Assembly (NCBI RefSeq): GCF_051020975.1
Contig: NC_135042.1
Span: forward strand, 2,255,888 to 2,319,887
Direction: 5' to 3'
DNA from: Osmia lignaria lignaria
Taxonomy: Eukaryota; Arthropoda; Insecta; Hymenoptera; Megachilidae
DNA length: 64,000 nucleotides
Position numbers and translations under genes: made by a program
In this document: positions 10,378 through 21,338 of the stretch, piece by piece
Numbering within the stretch: the stretch's first letter is position 1
Layout of the letters: each line of letters opens with the position of its first letter
Notes under the pieces: model-generated
Database searches by the model: none
The model's input: only the letters and a program-made list of their open reading frames with translations
Told to the model about the DNA's origin: nothing

Positions 10378-11672
10378 GTGTATGGGTCTAGTAATATGAA
10401 AGATTTGGGAGCCACCAGAATAAGAATGGAAGATACACTGTATGTTCCTGATATTAATTGTAATCTTATGTCTGTGCCGAGTTTGGTAAAAAAGGGCAAA
10501 AGAATTGTTCTTGATGAAAACGGTGCAGAAGTCTATGAAAAGGAGACAGGTGAGTTAATTGCAGAAGGTCGTTTTGAAAATGATGCATTCCTTGTACAGA
10601 TTGATATTGAACGAGGCCAAGTGAGACCAGAGGCAGAATCATGTCAGCAGAAGTGAGCTATGAGTTATGGCACAAGAGATTGGGACATGTTAACCACAGA
10701 TACTTGGAGAAAATGGCAGAGAAGCAACTGGTTGATGGTCTACCTAAGTTTGGAAAAGGAAGTGATACCTGTGAGACATGTATCAAGGGAAAAATGTGCA
10801 GGTTGCCTTTTTCAGATGTTGAAGTTAAAAAGAGTCAACAGATTTTGGAAAGGATACACGTGGATTTGTGTGGTCCTATGCCGAGCACGTCGCTCGGAGG
10901 AAGTCGATACATGATGGTAATCGTTGATGAGTTTAGTCGAAGGTATTTTGTTGAATTTCTGCATTCGAAGAGTGAAGCAGCAAGCAGGCTGAAAGAATTT
11001 ATAGAAAGACGCGAAAATGAAAAAGATAAAAGAGTGAAATATGTAAGGTCGGACAACGGGACAGAGTTTATTAATGAACCATTATTGAGTTACTACAGAG
11101 AAAAGGGGATTAAAAGCGAAAGAACTACCATTCATACACCACAGAGTAATGGATTGGCGGAGAGAGCCAACAGATCTTTGATAGATATAGCTAGGACGCT
11201 ATTATTGGATGCTGAATTGCCACAAGAGTTTTGGGCAGAAGCTATTTGGACTGCTTCATGTATCCACGACATTACACCTACCAAGAAGAGGGACAAGGTA
11301 CCTCTAGAGATATGGATGAGCAGGAAGCCATCCGTTAAGCATTTAAGAGTATTCGGATGCAAGGCTTACTATAAGAATGATGACGTGTCCAGAAAAAAAT
11401 TTGATGAAAAGTCATGGGCAGCAGTCTTCATCGGATATTCAAGAAATAGAAGAGCTTATAGAGTGTATGATCTGGATAAAGAAAAGGTAGTAGAAAGCAG
11501 AGACGTAAAATTTATCGAAACGGAAAGGGGATACTCGAAATCGAGGAATCCTGAGTCTGAAACATTGGATTATATTATTCCTTATAGCGGTAATAGAGAA
11601 TGTGTTGAGGAATGGGAAACCAAACTGATTCAACAGAACAGAGTCAAGATGAAGAAGAAGAACAGAACATAG
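10378..11672 (+). pseudogene. Copia-B pre-integrase and integrase region
   Basis: Two overlapping frames (10378-10656 and 10641-11672) are joined by a frameshift near 10650. The first holds the segment after the protease (DTLYVPDINCNLMSV). The second has the zinc-binding region (ELWHKRLGHVNHRYLEKM ... CETCIKGKMC) and a complete-looking integrase triad: HVDLCGP, RSDNGTEF and SNGLAERANR. The C-terminal region (LRVFGCKAY, AVFIGYSRNRRAYRVYDL) follows. The frame runs out near 11672. Confidence 0.9.
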
Positions 11673-12995
11673 AAGTAGACGACGAGAGGATCACGAGAAG
11701 AGGTAGAAGAAAAGGCGACACAAGCGAAGTCGTACGAGAGAGGAGAGAACGTGAGAAGCAACAATATGAGCAAGAATTGCAGGATCGGGGAGTACGGAGG
11801 TCTTCAAGAGAAAGAAAGCCAAACGTAAGATATACTGCTAATATGAGTCGAGAAGACATTCCAAAAACCTATGATGACGTCATGAGATCAACTGAAAAGA
11901 ACGAATGGCTGGAGGCGATTAGAAACGAACTGAAAACGTTAGAAAATTATAAGGTGTGGAAAACGGTTGAGGAACCAAAACATGAGAAGATAATCGGAAG
12001 CAAATGGGTTTTTGTAAAGAAGGGAAACGGAGATGCCCTGAGGTACAAGGCCCGATTGGTTGCGGATGGGTCAAGGCAACAAATAGGAAGAGATTATGAA
12101 AATTCATACAATCCAGTCATGAAGAAGGAATCACTGAGGACACTGTTATCGATAGCAGCTGTTGGAGGGTATGAAGTTAGGTTTATCGATGTCGAAACAG
12201 CATACCTGAATAGCAAGCTGAAAAGAGATGTTTATATGAAACCTCTGCAAGGCGTTAACATTGAAGGAGGGAGAGTTCTTTTAATTGAAAAAAGTCTGTA
12301 CGGCTTACCAGAGGCAGGAAGGTGTTGGTATGAGAAACTTGTTGATATCCTGATGAAAGCAGGTTTAAAATCGACGAAAGCAGATCCTTGTGTTTTTGTT
12401 ACGGAGGACGACAATAATTTTCTGGACATTGGGTTCTACGTGGACGACTGTATTATAATCGGGAAAAATAATGGACTGGTAAATATGCTAATATTAAAAC
12501 TAAAGGAAGAACTAAATATTAGAGAGATTACAGGTAATATAGAGTTCCTGGGCATTAGCATTGACCGAACCAGGGATGGTTTCGTCTTAGGCCAAGAGAA
12601 ATTCATAAATGAAATATTAACAAGGTACACCATGCAGAATAGTTATGCTGTCAAGACGCCAGGTGTAATAGGAGTTAAACTGGATGAGTATGAGGACTCA
12701 GAAAGGGTCGATGATATCTTATACCAAGAAATTATTGGAAGCATAGGATACTTGGCTGCAGGGACGCGACCAGACTTAGCATTTACGTATAGCAAGCTGT
12801 CACAGTACACGAAAGATCCGCGAGAGATGCATATGCAGGCGTTGAAGCGAGTATTGAGGTACCTTCAAGGCACAAAAACGTTAAAATTGAAAATAGGATC
12901 CAAGAGCGGAAAATTGACAATCAGTTCAGATGCAAGCTGGTGCACAACAAGGGATTCAAAGTCCTTTGCAGGATATACTGTGAAGATGGGGGATA
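11612..12995 (+). pseudogene. Copia-B reverse transcriptase, cut by a MITE
   Basis: The frame opens with an acidic then basic linker (residues 1-75), then copia-type reverse transcriptase: KIIGSKWVFVKKGNGD, RYKARLVADGSRQQIGRDY, EKSLYGLPEAGRCWYEKL and YVDD at residues 276-279. It continues to the first RNase H strand (ISSDASWCTTRD ... FAGYTVKMGD). At 12996 the pogo-like element begins and supplies a stop at 13010-13012. The join to the preceding frame near 11612-11672 is a frameshift. Confidence 0.92.
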
Positions 12996-13950
12996 CAGTA
13001 AAACCTGGATAAATTCAACGAAAGAATGCTTGGATAAATGAAACATCGCTATCCCCTCCACTTGGGGGGATCCCCCTAGGCGAACCGGGCCGCTCGACGA
13101 GGAAACCGTGTAATATGATCCGACCGTAATATTTGTGTGACTAATACTAATTCAACGATAAAACTTTTTTATTTTTAACTTTTTCTCAATGAAACTGTTA
13201 CTAATGCATTTGTGAGATTTTTCTGATTAAAATGATACCAAACTCGATATAGGTTGAATTATATTTATAAACAATAGTAATAGAATAAACAACATAGAAT
13301 TGAGACCACGACTGAATATAAATGATGTCGGCTGAATACAAAAGATGTGTACGGACACAGAATCGGCATGTCGGCTGCAAAGAAAACATGTGTACGGACT
13401 CAGAATCGACACCTCGCTTGGATAAATGAAACATTAAATGCCCAGAATCGACTCCTTGCTTGAATAAATGAAACATTAAATGCCCAGAATCGACTCCCCG
13501 CTTGAATAAATGAAACATTAAATGCCCAGAATCGACTCCTCGCTAGGATAAATGAAACCTTTGAAACCAAAGCCGACACCGCGACTGGTTTGGATTTCGA
13601 TCTCTCTTGCTTTTCGCCAACTTATAACATCCATTTTAGCAAGTAATTATAATTGAAACTATATCGTGTTTGGTACCACTTTACTCACAAAAATCTCACC
13701 AATGCGCTAGTAAAAGTTTCACTCAAAAAAAGTCAAAAATAAAAAAGTTTTTTGATTCAATTAGTATTAGTCACACCGATACGTTTCGGCTCTTTCCTTT
13801 GATTTCGGACCTCTCTCTTTCCACCACTGTCTGTCCCTTTCTACGTTCACGCTTGGCTGGTCGTCGCGTGTCATCCGAGCTTCGATACCGTGCTTAGGTA
13901 AACGCAACCACTGGGTCCCAATCTTGGTTGAATTTATCCAGGTTTTACTG
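12996..13950 (-). mobile_element. pogo-like non-autonomous TIR element, copy 2 (955 bp)
   Basis: Same length and family as 367-1321 but inverted. TA flanks it at 12994-12995 and 13951-13952. Removing the element and one TA puts the Copia-B codons on either side back in register (frame from 12995 continues at 13953), so the insertion was precise. It contains the 42-bp units (about 13391-13558) and the inner inverted arms. Confidence 0.93.
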
Positions 13951-13952
13951 TA

Positions 13953-14431
13953 CTTTGATCGGCTGGAAGAGTCGAAAACAGAAGATCGTAACATTATCCA
14001 CTATGGAATCCGAATTAGACGGATTATGTGACGCAATTAGCGAAGGAAAGTGGATGATTGGATTATTGGAAGAGTTGAAACAATCGGAAGCAGTAAGAAG
14101 ACCTATTCAAATATACACAGATAGTCAGGCAGTAATAGACTGGGCATCAAACCCAAGGGTAAATGCTAGAAACAAGCATATTCATCGAAGGTATCATTTC
14201 ATAAAGGACGAGAAAAATATAGGAGAGATAGCGCTGCATTATATTAGATCATCGGAGTTGGAGGCTGATTCGATGACCAAGGATCTGACTGTGGATGTGC
14301 TACAAAAACATATAAAATGCCTGGGCTTGACAGGTGACTATAATTGTTGCAACGCGAAAGGAGGGATTTTGCGAAAGGAGGGAAAGCTAGCGATTTTGGT
14401 GACGATGAAGTTGGCAAGCCTGGACAAATGA
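13953..14431 (+). pseudogene. Copia-B RNase H domain, downstream part
   Basis: Continues the domain interrupted at 12996: SRKQKIVTLSTMESELDGL, YTDSQAVIDWASNP, NKHIHRRYHFIKD, EADSMTKDL. The frame ends at 14431, just before a purine tract AAGGAGGGGG (14431-14440). Confidence 0.9.
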
Positions 14432-14440
14432 AGGAGGGGG

Positions 14441-14688
14441 TCGTCGAGGTTTTCCCGCTAAAGCGAATGGGTTTTTTACGGATTAACCTTCCATTCTTTG
14501 CATTGAAACGATGTTCTATTACGTCTTAGTTTTTCATGAGCATAATGCGAGTTACATTCTTCATTTTAATTATTTATAAGAAGAGTTCGGTACATGTTTT
14601 GTTCTACATCAATTTTTTTCTCTTATTAAGAATAATAAATAATATTACATATATTAAAGTGTTGATCAAGTTCTTCAATCCCACAACA
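14441..14688 (+). repeat. Copia-B 3' LTR (probable)
   Basis: The sequence between the purine tract and the Copia-A junction is non-coding, about 248 bp, and ends ...CCCACAACA. The 5' LTR has been deleted, so the LTR cannot be confirmed by comparison. The start TCGTCGAGG is not the usual TG, so the left boundary is uncertain. Confidence 0.5.
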
Positions 14689-14834
14689 TGATTTTGTGAC
14701 CAGTACAAACGACATCTTTGGAATAGTAAGAAAACGGTTACATCTAGTAGAAAGGATCTAGAGTAGAAGAAAAAAAAACCGGAAGTGACACATGATTATT
14801 TGGCGGCATTATTTGAATTTTAAAATCTCCAACA
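14689..14834 (-). repeat. Copia-A 5' LTR, outer piece (146 bp)
   Basis: Matches 6007-6152 nearly base for base and ends at the GTATC duplication. Confidence 0.92.
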
Positions 14835-14839
14835 GTATC

Positions 14840-15135
14840 TCTTTTTTTTCAGTACCCACTCATACATTTTGTGAAATTATCAAATCTGAATTGTCTTGTA
14901 ATATATTTATATTTCATCTTCAACTGTAATTAGACGTATAAAAGTAAAAAATGTATGCTTTCATTTTTATGGATACAGAAAGAAGCGAAGATTACTTCGC
15001 TGTTCCATTTCATTAGAAAATTCTATTACGTGTGCAATTCGCATTGAAGAGTCTACATCGCCTGAGTCAATATTAACATAAAAGTTTGTGAATTGCGAAA
15101 GTGCGCGCCACCCTCTTTTTACATCTCAAGCGTGG
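14840..15135. other. unassigned flank right of Copia-A
   Basis: Non-repetitive AT-rich sequence. A pyrimidine run followed by CAG at 14839-14850 resembles a splice acceptor, but the frame after it soon stops, so I do not call an exon. Confidence 0.4.
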
Positions 15136-15787
15136 TTAAGGGGGTAGACAGGGGTAATGCAGGGAGGTGACCTTACCGGCAAAAATGGGCATAAAAAGGG
15201 GTCTGTGATTTTTCGTTTTTCGTCCGTATATGTGAATATTTGAGGCTGGGTGAGGGCTCATTCGAAAGAGGAAGGTTCAATGCAGCGCGCTCTGGTCATG
15301 AATCAACGAGATTTTGTTAATATCTAATAACATGAGTGTCCAAAGTAGAGGAAAAATCGAGAAAATACATCCGCAGAATCCTAGGTATTTTTAGGTCACT
15401 AAAAGAGTTTTGTGATTCAAACGATGACCAGAGCGCGCTGCACTGAACCTTCCTCTTTCTCATATAAGGACGAAAAACGAAAAATCGCGATTGCATTCCC
15501 ATAGACGAGTTCCGCCATTATGTGGATAATACAGAGCAAGTCACATGACAAATTTAGTTCAGGTAGTAGTTATAAGGTGGCGACAAACTAAAAAGCATCA
15601 GCTTGATTACGTCACTCGAACTGTGCTGCGAAGGCAAGCGAAAAAGGCAACAACGTCCAAACGCTGAGTGAGACGCACTACAGTCATGCTATCCTTCTCT
15701 CATTCTGAATGTTGAAATTGTCCTTTTTCGCTAAGTTTTGATTGCCGCCCGCCTAGAATTTTCACAGCGCCCCATAACCTCACCCCA

Positions 15788-16086
15788 TTCAAACTATATC
15801 GTGTTTGGTATCATTTTCAGTCAGAAAAATCTCACCAATGCGCTAGTAAAAGTTTCATTAAGAAAAAATAAAAAATAAAAAAGTTTTATAATTGAATTGG
15901 TATTAGTCACACCGATACATTTCGGCTCTTTCCTTTGATCATTGGACCTCTCCCTCTCCTCCACTGTCTGTCCCTTTCTACGTTCACGCTTGGCTAGCGT
16001 CGCGTGAAACTCGAGATTCGATACCTCGACTGGATATATGCAATGTTTGGGTTCCAATTTCTCTTGCATATATCCAGGATTTACTG
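15788..16086 (-). mobile_element. pogo-like element, truncated copy
   Basis: About 300 bp of one half of the family seen at 367-1321: the GTATTAGTCACACCGATAC motif, the CACTGTCTGTCCCTTTCTACG block and a terminal CCAGGATTTACTG followed by TA at 16087-16088. The other half is missing. Confidence 0.75.
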
Positions 16087-16119
16087 TACACGCCCAGAAA
16101 CCTTCGCGAGCGTTCGCAC

Positions 16120-16575
16120 AACGACTCACCAAAGTTTCATCGCAATCGAATGAATGGTGTAGGAACGCATACGGGACAAACAAAGAAACATTCATTTATT
16201 TATATATAAATTTCATTAAAATCCGTTTAGCCGTTTAAACGTGAAAGGGGAACAAACGATCAGCATTTTCACTTTTATATATTAGTAAGGAGTAGGGATA
16301 TCATGCAAACTTTGCGAGTTCTCTTTTGGGTAGCCACGAACGTACAGTCACCTAACGGTTGGGAGCGGTAGTTAGGGAGTAGCGGGCATAGGCTTAGAGC
16401 GCTGGGCGCTCAACATATTCTTACGTACTTTTACGCATATTAAAATAATATAGTCTATGTCACTCCAAAGAAGGCAAGGAAGCCACTATTAAAATTTGGT
16501 ATCAATCGGATAAGTAGTTTTTGAAATTTTTCTGTACATACAAACAAACGCTGTCTCTTTATATAATAGTATAAG
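16120..16575 (+). repeat. two LINE/SINE-tail-like repeats
   Basis: Two stretches (about 16120-16290 and 16480-16575) share the pattern AAA/T...ATC..TT.AG..GTTT, then ACAAACAAA, then TTTATATA.TA.TA. This resembles the 3' tails of many insect non-LTR retrotransposons or SINEs. The family is not identified. Confidence 0.4.
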
Positions 16576-16768
16576 TATGATGATTAACAAAATCTCGTTG
16601 AATCATGACGAGAGCGCGCTGCATCGAACCTTCCTCTTTCGAATGAGCCCTCACCCAGCCTCAAATATTCTCATATAAGGACGAAAAACAAAAAATCCCG
16701 TACCCCTTTTTAGGCCTATTTTTGCCGGTAATGTCACCTCGCTGCATTACCCGTGTCTACCCCCTTAA

Positions 16769-17274
16769 CGCTAGAAAAGAAACAAAAGCAGACAGATAGA
16801 CAAAACTACGAATCGTTGCTTCGGAAGAATCAAAATCAACGATCTGCTAATGACAACCTCGCCCGATGCTATTGCATGGTGGAAAGTGCGCAGTCAGGTT
16901 ATTTAATTCCCACACCTCGTATATATGTCGCAACATTTGATTATAATTTATTGAAAAATTTGTTTAAAACTTCAACGTATAAGCTCCTGCACATCCTACC
17001 CGAAATAATCAAAACTAACCTGATCTAACCTATTCTTAGATTGTTTCAAAACGCCCTATTCTAAATTTAATTTAATAGATTATATGCACTTAGAGTTTTG
17101 AAAAAATCGATTTTTAAAAAATTACGTTTTGTTAAATACATTATCTTAAGAAAATTTTCTCAAAGTTTAAAATAAATTCGATTAAAATTCATAGTAGTAC
17201 AGACCTTTATAGAAGTACTTTTTGTGCAAAACAGTACAAAAAGAAGAATTTAATTTCATGGTAACTTTTATTTT
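16769..17274. other. unassigned sequence left of Copia-C
   Basis: No convincing domain. The 91-residue plus-strand frame at 16753-17028 overlaps the fold-back element end and has no recognisable motif. Confidence 0.4.
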
Positions 17275-17279
17275 CTGTT

Positions 17280-17614
17280 TGTTAGATTATTTGTCTTTTC
17301 TATCTTAGCAAAAATGAATTGTGGAGTTGAGGGATACTGGGTGCATTGTATGGAAAAGGTCTAACTTTGTAACCAAAGTCAATGGGTCTCTGGCCGTATC
17401 TAAACTTATAGGCCTGAGCAATAAACACGTTGCAGACCCAGGCCGTTATTTTCTTTCTAATGTAGGCGCCGAATTTCCTGCGTTCCATTCGTAGAAAGCC
17501 TCACTTCTTAGCTCAGCTTTCATGGGTAAAGACGTCCTTCCGAGCTTATAATAAAGTTCATTTTTCATTTAAATATTGTGTGTTTTATTTAGTTTTAAAC
17601 CCCATAATCTAATA
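17280..17614 (+). repeat. Copia-C 5' LTR (335 bp)
   Basis: Begins TGTTAGATTATTTG and ends ATAATCTAATA, so the tips are inverted repeats. AATAAA (polyadenylation-type) occurs near 17551 and TATAATAAAG near 17548. It differs from the 3' LTR at only a handful of positions. Confidence 0.93.
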
Positions 17615-17615
17615 A

Positions 17616-17628
17616 GTTATGGGCCCAG
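17616..17628 (+). promoter_or_regulatory. Copia-C primer binding site
   Basis: GTTATGGGCCCAG one base after the LTR, complementary to the initiator tRNA-Met anticodon arm. Confidence 0.85.
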
Positions 17629-17753
17629 ATACGTTTTTTTCTAAACACTGGTAGTTTTAAAATTTTTAAATAATAATAAAAACAATATAATTATAATATT
17701 AGTGTAATATAAAGTTATAATTCTTCTTATTAAGTACCTATTTTAAGATAAAA

Positions 17754-18467
17754 ATGGAAAACATTCAAGTCAAAAGAAATATTAAACCATTTGACGGTGA
17801 ACGCTATAGTGTATGGAAACTCAGAGTGCGTGCTCCAATGAGTGAGTTATATGTGATTGGTGCGATTGATGAAGTGGTCCCAGAACAATTAACGATTGAC
17901 TGGATTAAAAAGGAAAGAATCGCGGAAAATGTTATAGTGGAGCATTTGTCTGACTCTTTCCTTGGCTTTGTAAAGACTGGAATGACAGCGAAGGAAATAT
18001 TACAGAGTTTAGATGCTATTTACGAAAGGAAAAGTTTGGCCACGCAATTAGCATTGCAGAAGAAGTTATTAACTTTGAAACTACAAGGTGATACACCACT
18101 TGTGAAACATTTCGTGATTTTTGACGATTTAATAACCGAGTTAAGTGCAGCGGGAGCGAGATTAGATGAGACAAGTAAAGTGTCTCATTTATTGTTGACA
18201 TTACCTGGTGAATATAATGGTGTGATAACAGCCATCGAAACTTTATCGGAAGATAATTTAACAGTAGCCTTCGTAAAGACGCGATTGTTGGACCACGAAG
18301 TGAAATTAAAAGCTGACAATACCAATTTAAGTAATAAAGTGCTTCAGGCACAAGTGCCTAGTTGTAGTCATAAATTTAATAATAAATTTAGATCATTTAA
18401 GCATACAAATAAGAAAGGACAACAATTTTTTAAACACGGTAAAAATATGCCGTTAATAAAGTTATAA
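17754..18467 (+). pseudogene. Copia-C gag
   Basis: 237 codons from ATG at 17754. Copia gag pattern: IKPFDGERYSVWKLRVR at the N-terminus, EILQSLDAIYERKSLATQ, LKLQGDTPLVKHF and LLLTLPGEYNGVITAIETL. The zinc knuckle expected near residues 215-235 has decayed (KHGKN without the cysteines), and the frame ends at 18467 before the protease, which lies in another frame. Confidence 0.9.
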
Positions 18468-18564
18468 GAGGAGCTTAAATCATGGAGCAGAAAATAAGAA
18501 TGCTCAAACTATTCACATAAGTGAACCATCGACAGCGAAAGAGAGCACGTCTGGATTCGCTTCC

Positions 18565-19178
18565 ATGGCCGGGAATTTAAAAAATCAACTTGTTGATAGT
18601 TTAACTTTTTTAATTGATTCCGGAGCCTCGGACCATATAGTAAACAGAGAGGATGTGTTTAGTGAATTTCAAATTTTACTTCCACCCCTAAAGATTTCTG
18701 TTGTTAAAAATGGAACATTTATTTGTGAAACGAAGCGTGGCAATATAAATGTCACTAGCAACGAAGGAGTACGAGGAGTTTTAGAAGGAGTTCTGTACTG
18801 CCCAGATGCGATGCACAACCTTTTATCGGTGCGAAGAATGCAGCAGGCTGGCTTAACGACAATATTCGACGAGAAAGGTGTTACAATCGAAAAGAGAAGT
18901 AATATAATAATGACTGGTAAGCTTTTGAACAATTTAATAGCCGTTGATTTTAGATTTAGTAAGGAAATGGTAAATAAAATTAATTTGCATATTAACAATG
19001 TTATGCAAAATGATTATGAATTATGGCACAGGCGTCTAGGCCACATAGGAAGATCAAAGTTTTTAGAATTAAAAAATAAACAAATGGTTGATGATTTAGA
19101 ATTAATTGAAAAAGTATCACCTAATGACAATATCTGTGAAGCTTGTATAAACGGTAAACAAGCACGATTACCATTTAA
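18565..19178 (+). pseudogene. Copia-C protease and integrase zinc region
   Basis: Contains the protease motif FLIDSGASDHIV, the block LEGVLYCPDAMHNLLSV and the zinc-binding segment YELWHRRLGHIGRSKFLEL ... CEACINGKQARLPF. The frame runs straight into the TTAA element at 19179 and stops inside it at 19218. The integrase core continues at 21335 after that element. Confidence 0.92.
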
Positions 19179-21334
19179 GGGCACAGACTCCTTCGAGGCC
19201 TCCTCCGAATCGATGTAAGCGCCATTGGAAAGAATCGGGCAATCGTGAAAACACATAATTGAGAAATTCGACATTTGACGGTGTGACATCTAACGTCATT
19301 ATGCAGAATAAGAAACGAAAGTGAGGCGGCATAGTTGCCAAGTCACATCATTTAAGAGTTCTATCGCGGTGTTGCCGCATCTGTGACCATCTAGCAAAAT
19401 GAATTTGCTCGAGCCGAGCGAGATTTTGATTCCTGGCGGACATAGAAAAGGACAGCGCGAGAGAAAGAGAAGGAGTATCATGAATGAAACAACGTAGGGC
19501 CGATCGGCGTAAATATAGTCACACGCTACGACAGATTCGATGAGACTCTGTAATACACATAACGTACGCGACTATAAGACTTATAGGAATAAAAACTATA
19601 TGGCATTAATAATTTCAGGAAAGGAATGAAAAATAAAGACATGTAAATTGATCTATAATATACAATATTTATCGATTGAAATATAATCAATAAATATAAA
19701 CAATGCCTCTTCTTTCTCCGCGCCGTCTACATCGTCGATTCCCATGACAGCCACTCCAGCCACGTGTTATTGAAATCTTTTTCATTTGAAATATAATAAT
19801 GAATTTTAATATAATTGTACCTGCATATACAGGGTGTCCCAGTCTAAGTGTGACAGAATTATATTAAAATTCATTATTCATTTCTTTATTTCTTATTCCC
19901 TTCTTGAAATTATTATGTCAGGTAGTTTTCATTCCTATAAGTCTTATGGCCGCGTACTTACGTTATGTGTATTATTTCATTCATTCTACCCCTACCAGCA
20001 CCACGAATCCGCCGTTCTTTGATGTTTCCGAACATAGAAAAGGATAGCGCAAGAAGGATAAACAAAGAGAGAAAGACTCACAAGCACAACATTTAACCCA
20101 ATATTATGCTATTAAATGTTGACCGATTTATATTGTGTTTAGCTTCATTTTAATCAGAAAAATCTTCTCCACATGATAGTAAAATTTTTATTAACAAAAA
20201 GTACAAAATAAAAAACTTTATTCTGTGCATTAGTATGGTCACATTGACACGGGGCATTTAAATGAAGGCAATAAATCCCGGTTTTAGTCCCTCTTTCGTC
20301 TTCAGCTACTGACTCTTTCTAATCAGTGTTTACTGACTAGGCAATCAAATTTGAAAAATGATTCTCCTATTCCATAACAGTTGCGGAATGGACCGGCAAT
20401 AATTATGTACATTTATCGAGTTTTCACTGTATATGGTGCAAGTTTTATAATTCATTTTTCTGGCATACCATTTCAAGTATTCTATCTGTAATTTAATTGA
20501 TGAAAAAAACATGATTATAAATATGAACAAAAAAGTTTGATGGTTGCACACATTAGTACATGTATTGTTTCATTCTCGAACCTCTTTCTCTCTCGAGCGC
20601 CCTATTCTTTTCTATGTCTGGCAGGAATCAAAATCGGCTCGAGCCTGTTGCAATTGTAACAGATGTGGCAACAGCGTGACAGAAGTCTTAATACGTTACG
20701 GCAACTATGCCATACTTGTGGCTATATTCGCGTAGCCATTTGTGGTGTCAAATTAGAATTTACATTTATCGATTGATCTGTGTTTTTATCGACCCTGATG
20801 ATAACGTGGTCAAATATACCATCAATGCCTCTGACGGAGAATCACTGAACTATTCTTATGTCTATTTGACGTCTGATGCGTGCAAATCGTAGATTCCATT
20901 TTACGTCTTCCAGAAGTGATAAATTGTGAAAAATCGAATTTCAGTGATATTGTGCTAGTTCAAGGGAAGTTGGTCTGCTCTGTTATCAGTGAAAAAACGA
21001 TTAAATCGTCCAATATTCGCTAAAATGTAGCCGAACGCAGCATTCGGCAGCCATGTTGTTTGCTTACAACAGCGTCTGTCTCAATCGTACAGTTTCCAAA
21101 ATTCCATTTTTCTCAACGTATGATGTTTATTAGCGTTCAAGCGGACCAGACCGACCTGTAGCGAAGTCTACCCGTGTGTGCTGTACCCGCGAAAATTTCA
21201 TTTATGCAATTATCGAGACGAAAAATGGAATCTACGAAATCGAGTGTCTCTCTCGCGCATGGCGTATACGTGCATGCTTTCCGTTGATTGTGTGAGTGCA
21301 CGCATACAGGTCATGGCACAAGGAGTCTGTGCCC
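19179..21334. mobile_element. 2.16-kb TTAA-flanked element in the Copia-C integrase
   Basis: TTAA at 19175-19178 and 21335-21338, with perfect 15-bp inverted ends GGGCACAGACTCCTT. Its removal with one TTAA leaves the Copia-C frame continuous from the zinc region into the integrase core. Inside are nested inverted arms (19280-19480 against 20570-20740, and AATGAATTTTAATATAATT against its complement near 19800-19870), a CAGGGTGTCCCAGTC motif at 19831 and a pogo-like fragment. No transposase frame. piggyBac-type by its TTAA duplication. Confidence 0.88.
20125..20429 (-). mobile_element. diverged pogo-like fragment
   Basis: Half-element similar to 15788-16086: TTATTCTGTGCATTAGTATGG replaces the usual core, and the end reads ATTTATCGAGTTTTCACTG. 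Strongly diverged, so older than the other copies. Confidence 0.55.
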
Positions 21335-21338
21335 TTAA

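Larger units (their letters stand above)
10372..14688 (+). mobile_element. Copia-B: 5'-truncated copia element nested in the Copia-A LTR
   Basis: It starts in the middle of pol, just after the protease, and so lacks its 5' LTR, gag and protease. It ends at a CCACAACA terminus, after which the Copia-A LTR resumes at the base corresponding to 6007. 303 bp of the Copia-A LTR (equivalent to 5704-6006) are missing, so one deletion probably removed LTR sequence together with the 5' half of Copia-B. A pogo-like element splits its RNase H domain. Confidence 0.88.
5632..14834 (-). mobile_element. Copia-A: Ty1/copia LTR retrotransposon carrying nested insertions
   Basis: The 5-bp target duplication GTATC is present at 5627-5631 and 14835-14839, which fixes the boundaries. 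In element order (minus strand) it has a 5' LTR split by Copia-B, a primer binding site, gag, protease, integrase, reverse transcriptase, RNase H, a purine tract (complement of CTTCCCCTT, 6153-6161) and a 3' LTR. Gag and pol lie in one long frame broken by a TAA at about 9679 and a TGA at about 8179, then by frameshifts and a deletion near 6832-6926 in the RNase H part. It is inactive. Confidence 0.93.
15140..16764. mobile_element. TTAA-flanked fold-back element (1.6 kb)
   Basis: TTAA lies at 15136-15139 and 16765-16768. The left arm, starting GGGGGTAGACAGGGGTAATG, is repeated inverted at the right end (complement of ATTACCCGTGTCTACCCCC) over about 190 bp. An extra inverted copy of the inner arm (CCAGAGCGCGCTGCA, TTCGTTTTTCGTCC) sits at about 15425-15490. 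The middle holds a pogo-like fragment and LINE/SINE-like tails. No transposase. Confidence 0.75.

Noticed and set aside
10641..11672. Programmed ribosomal frameshifting in Copia-B at its two frame changes
   Set aside because: Copia elements normally use one frame, the two shifts have no slippery heptamer that I recognise, and other lesions show general decay.
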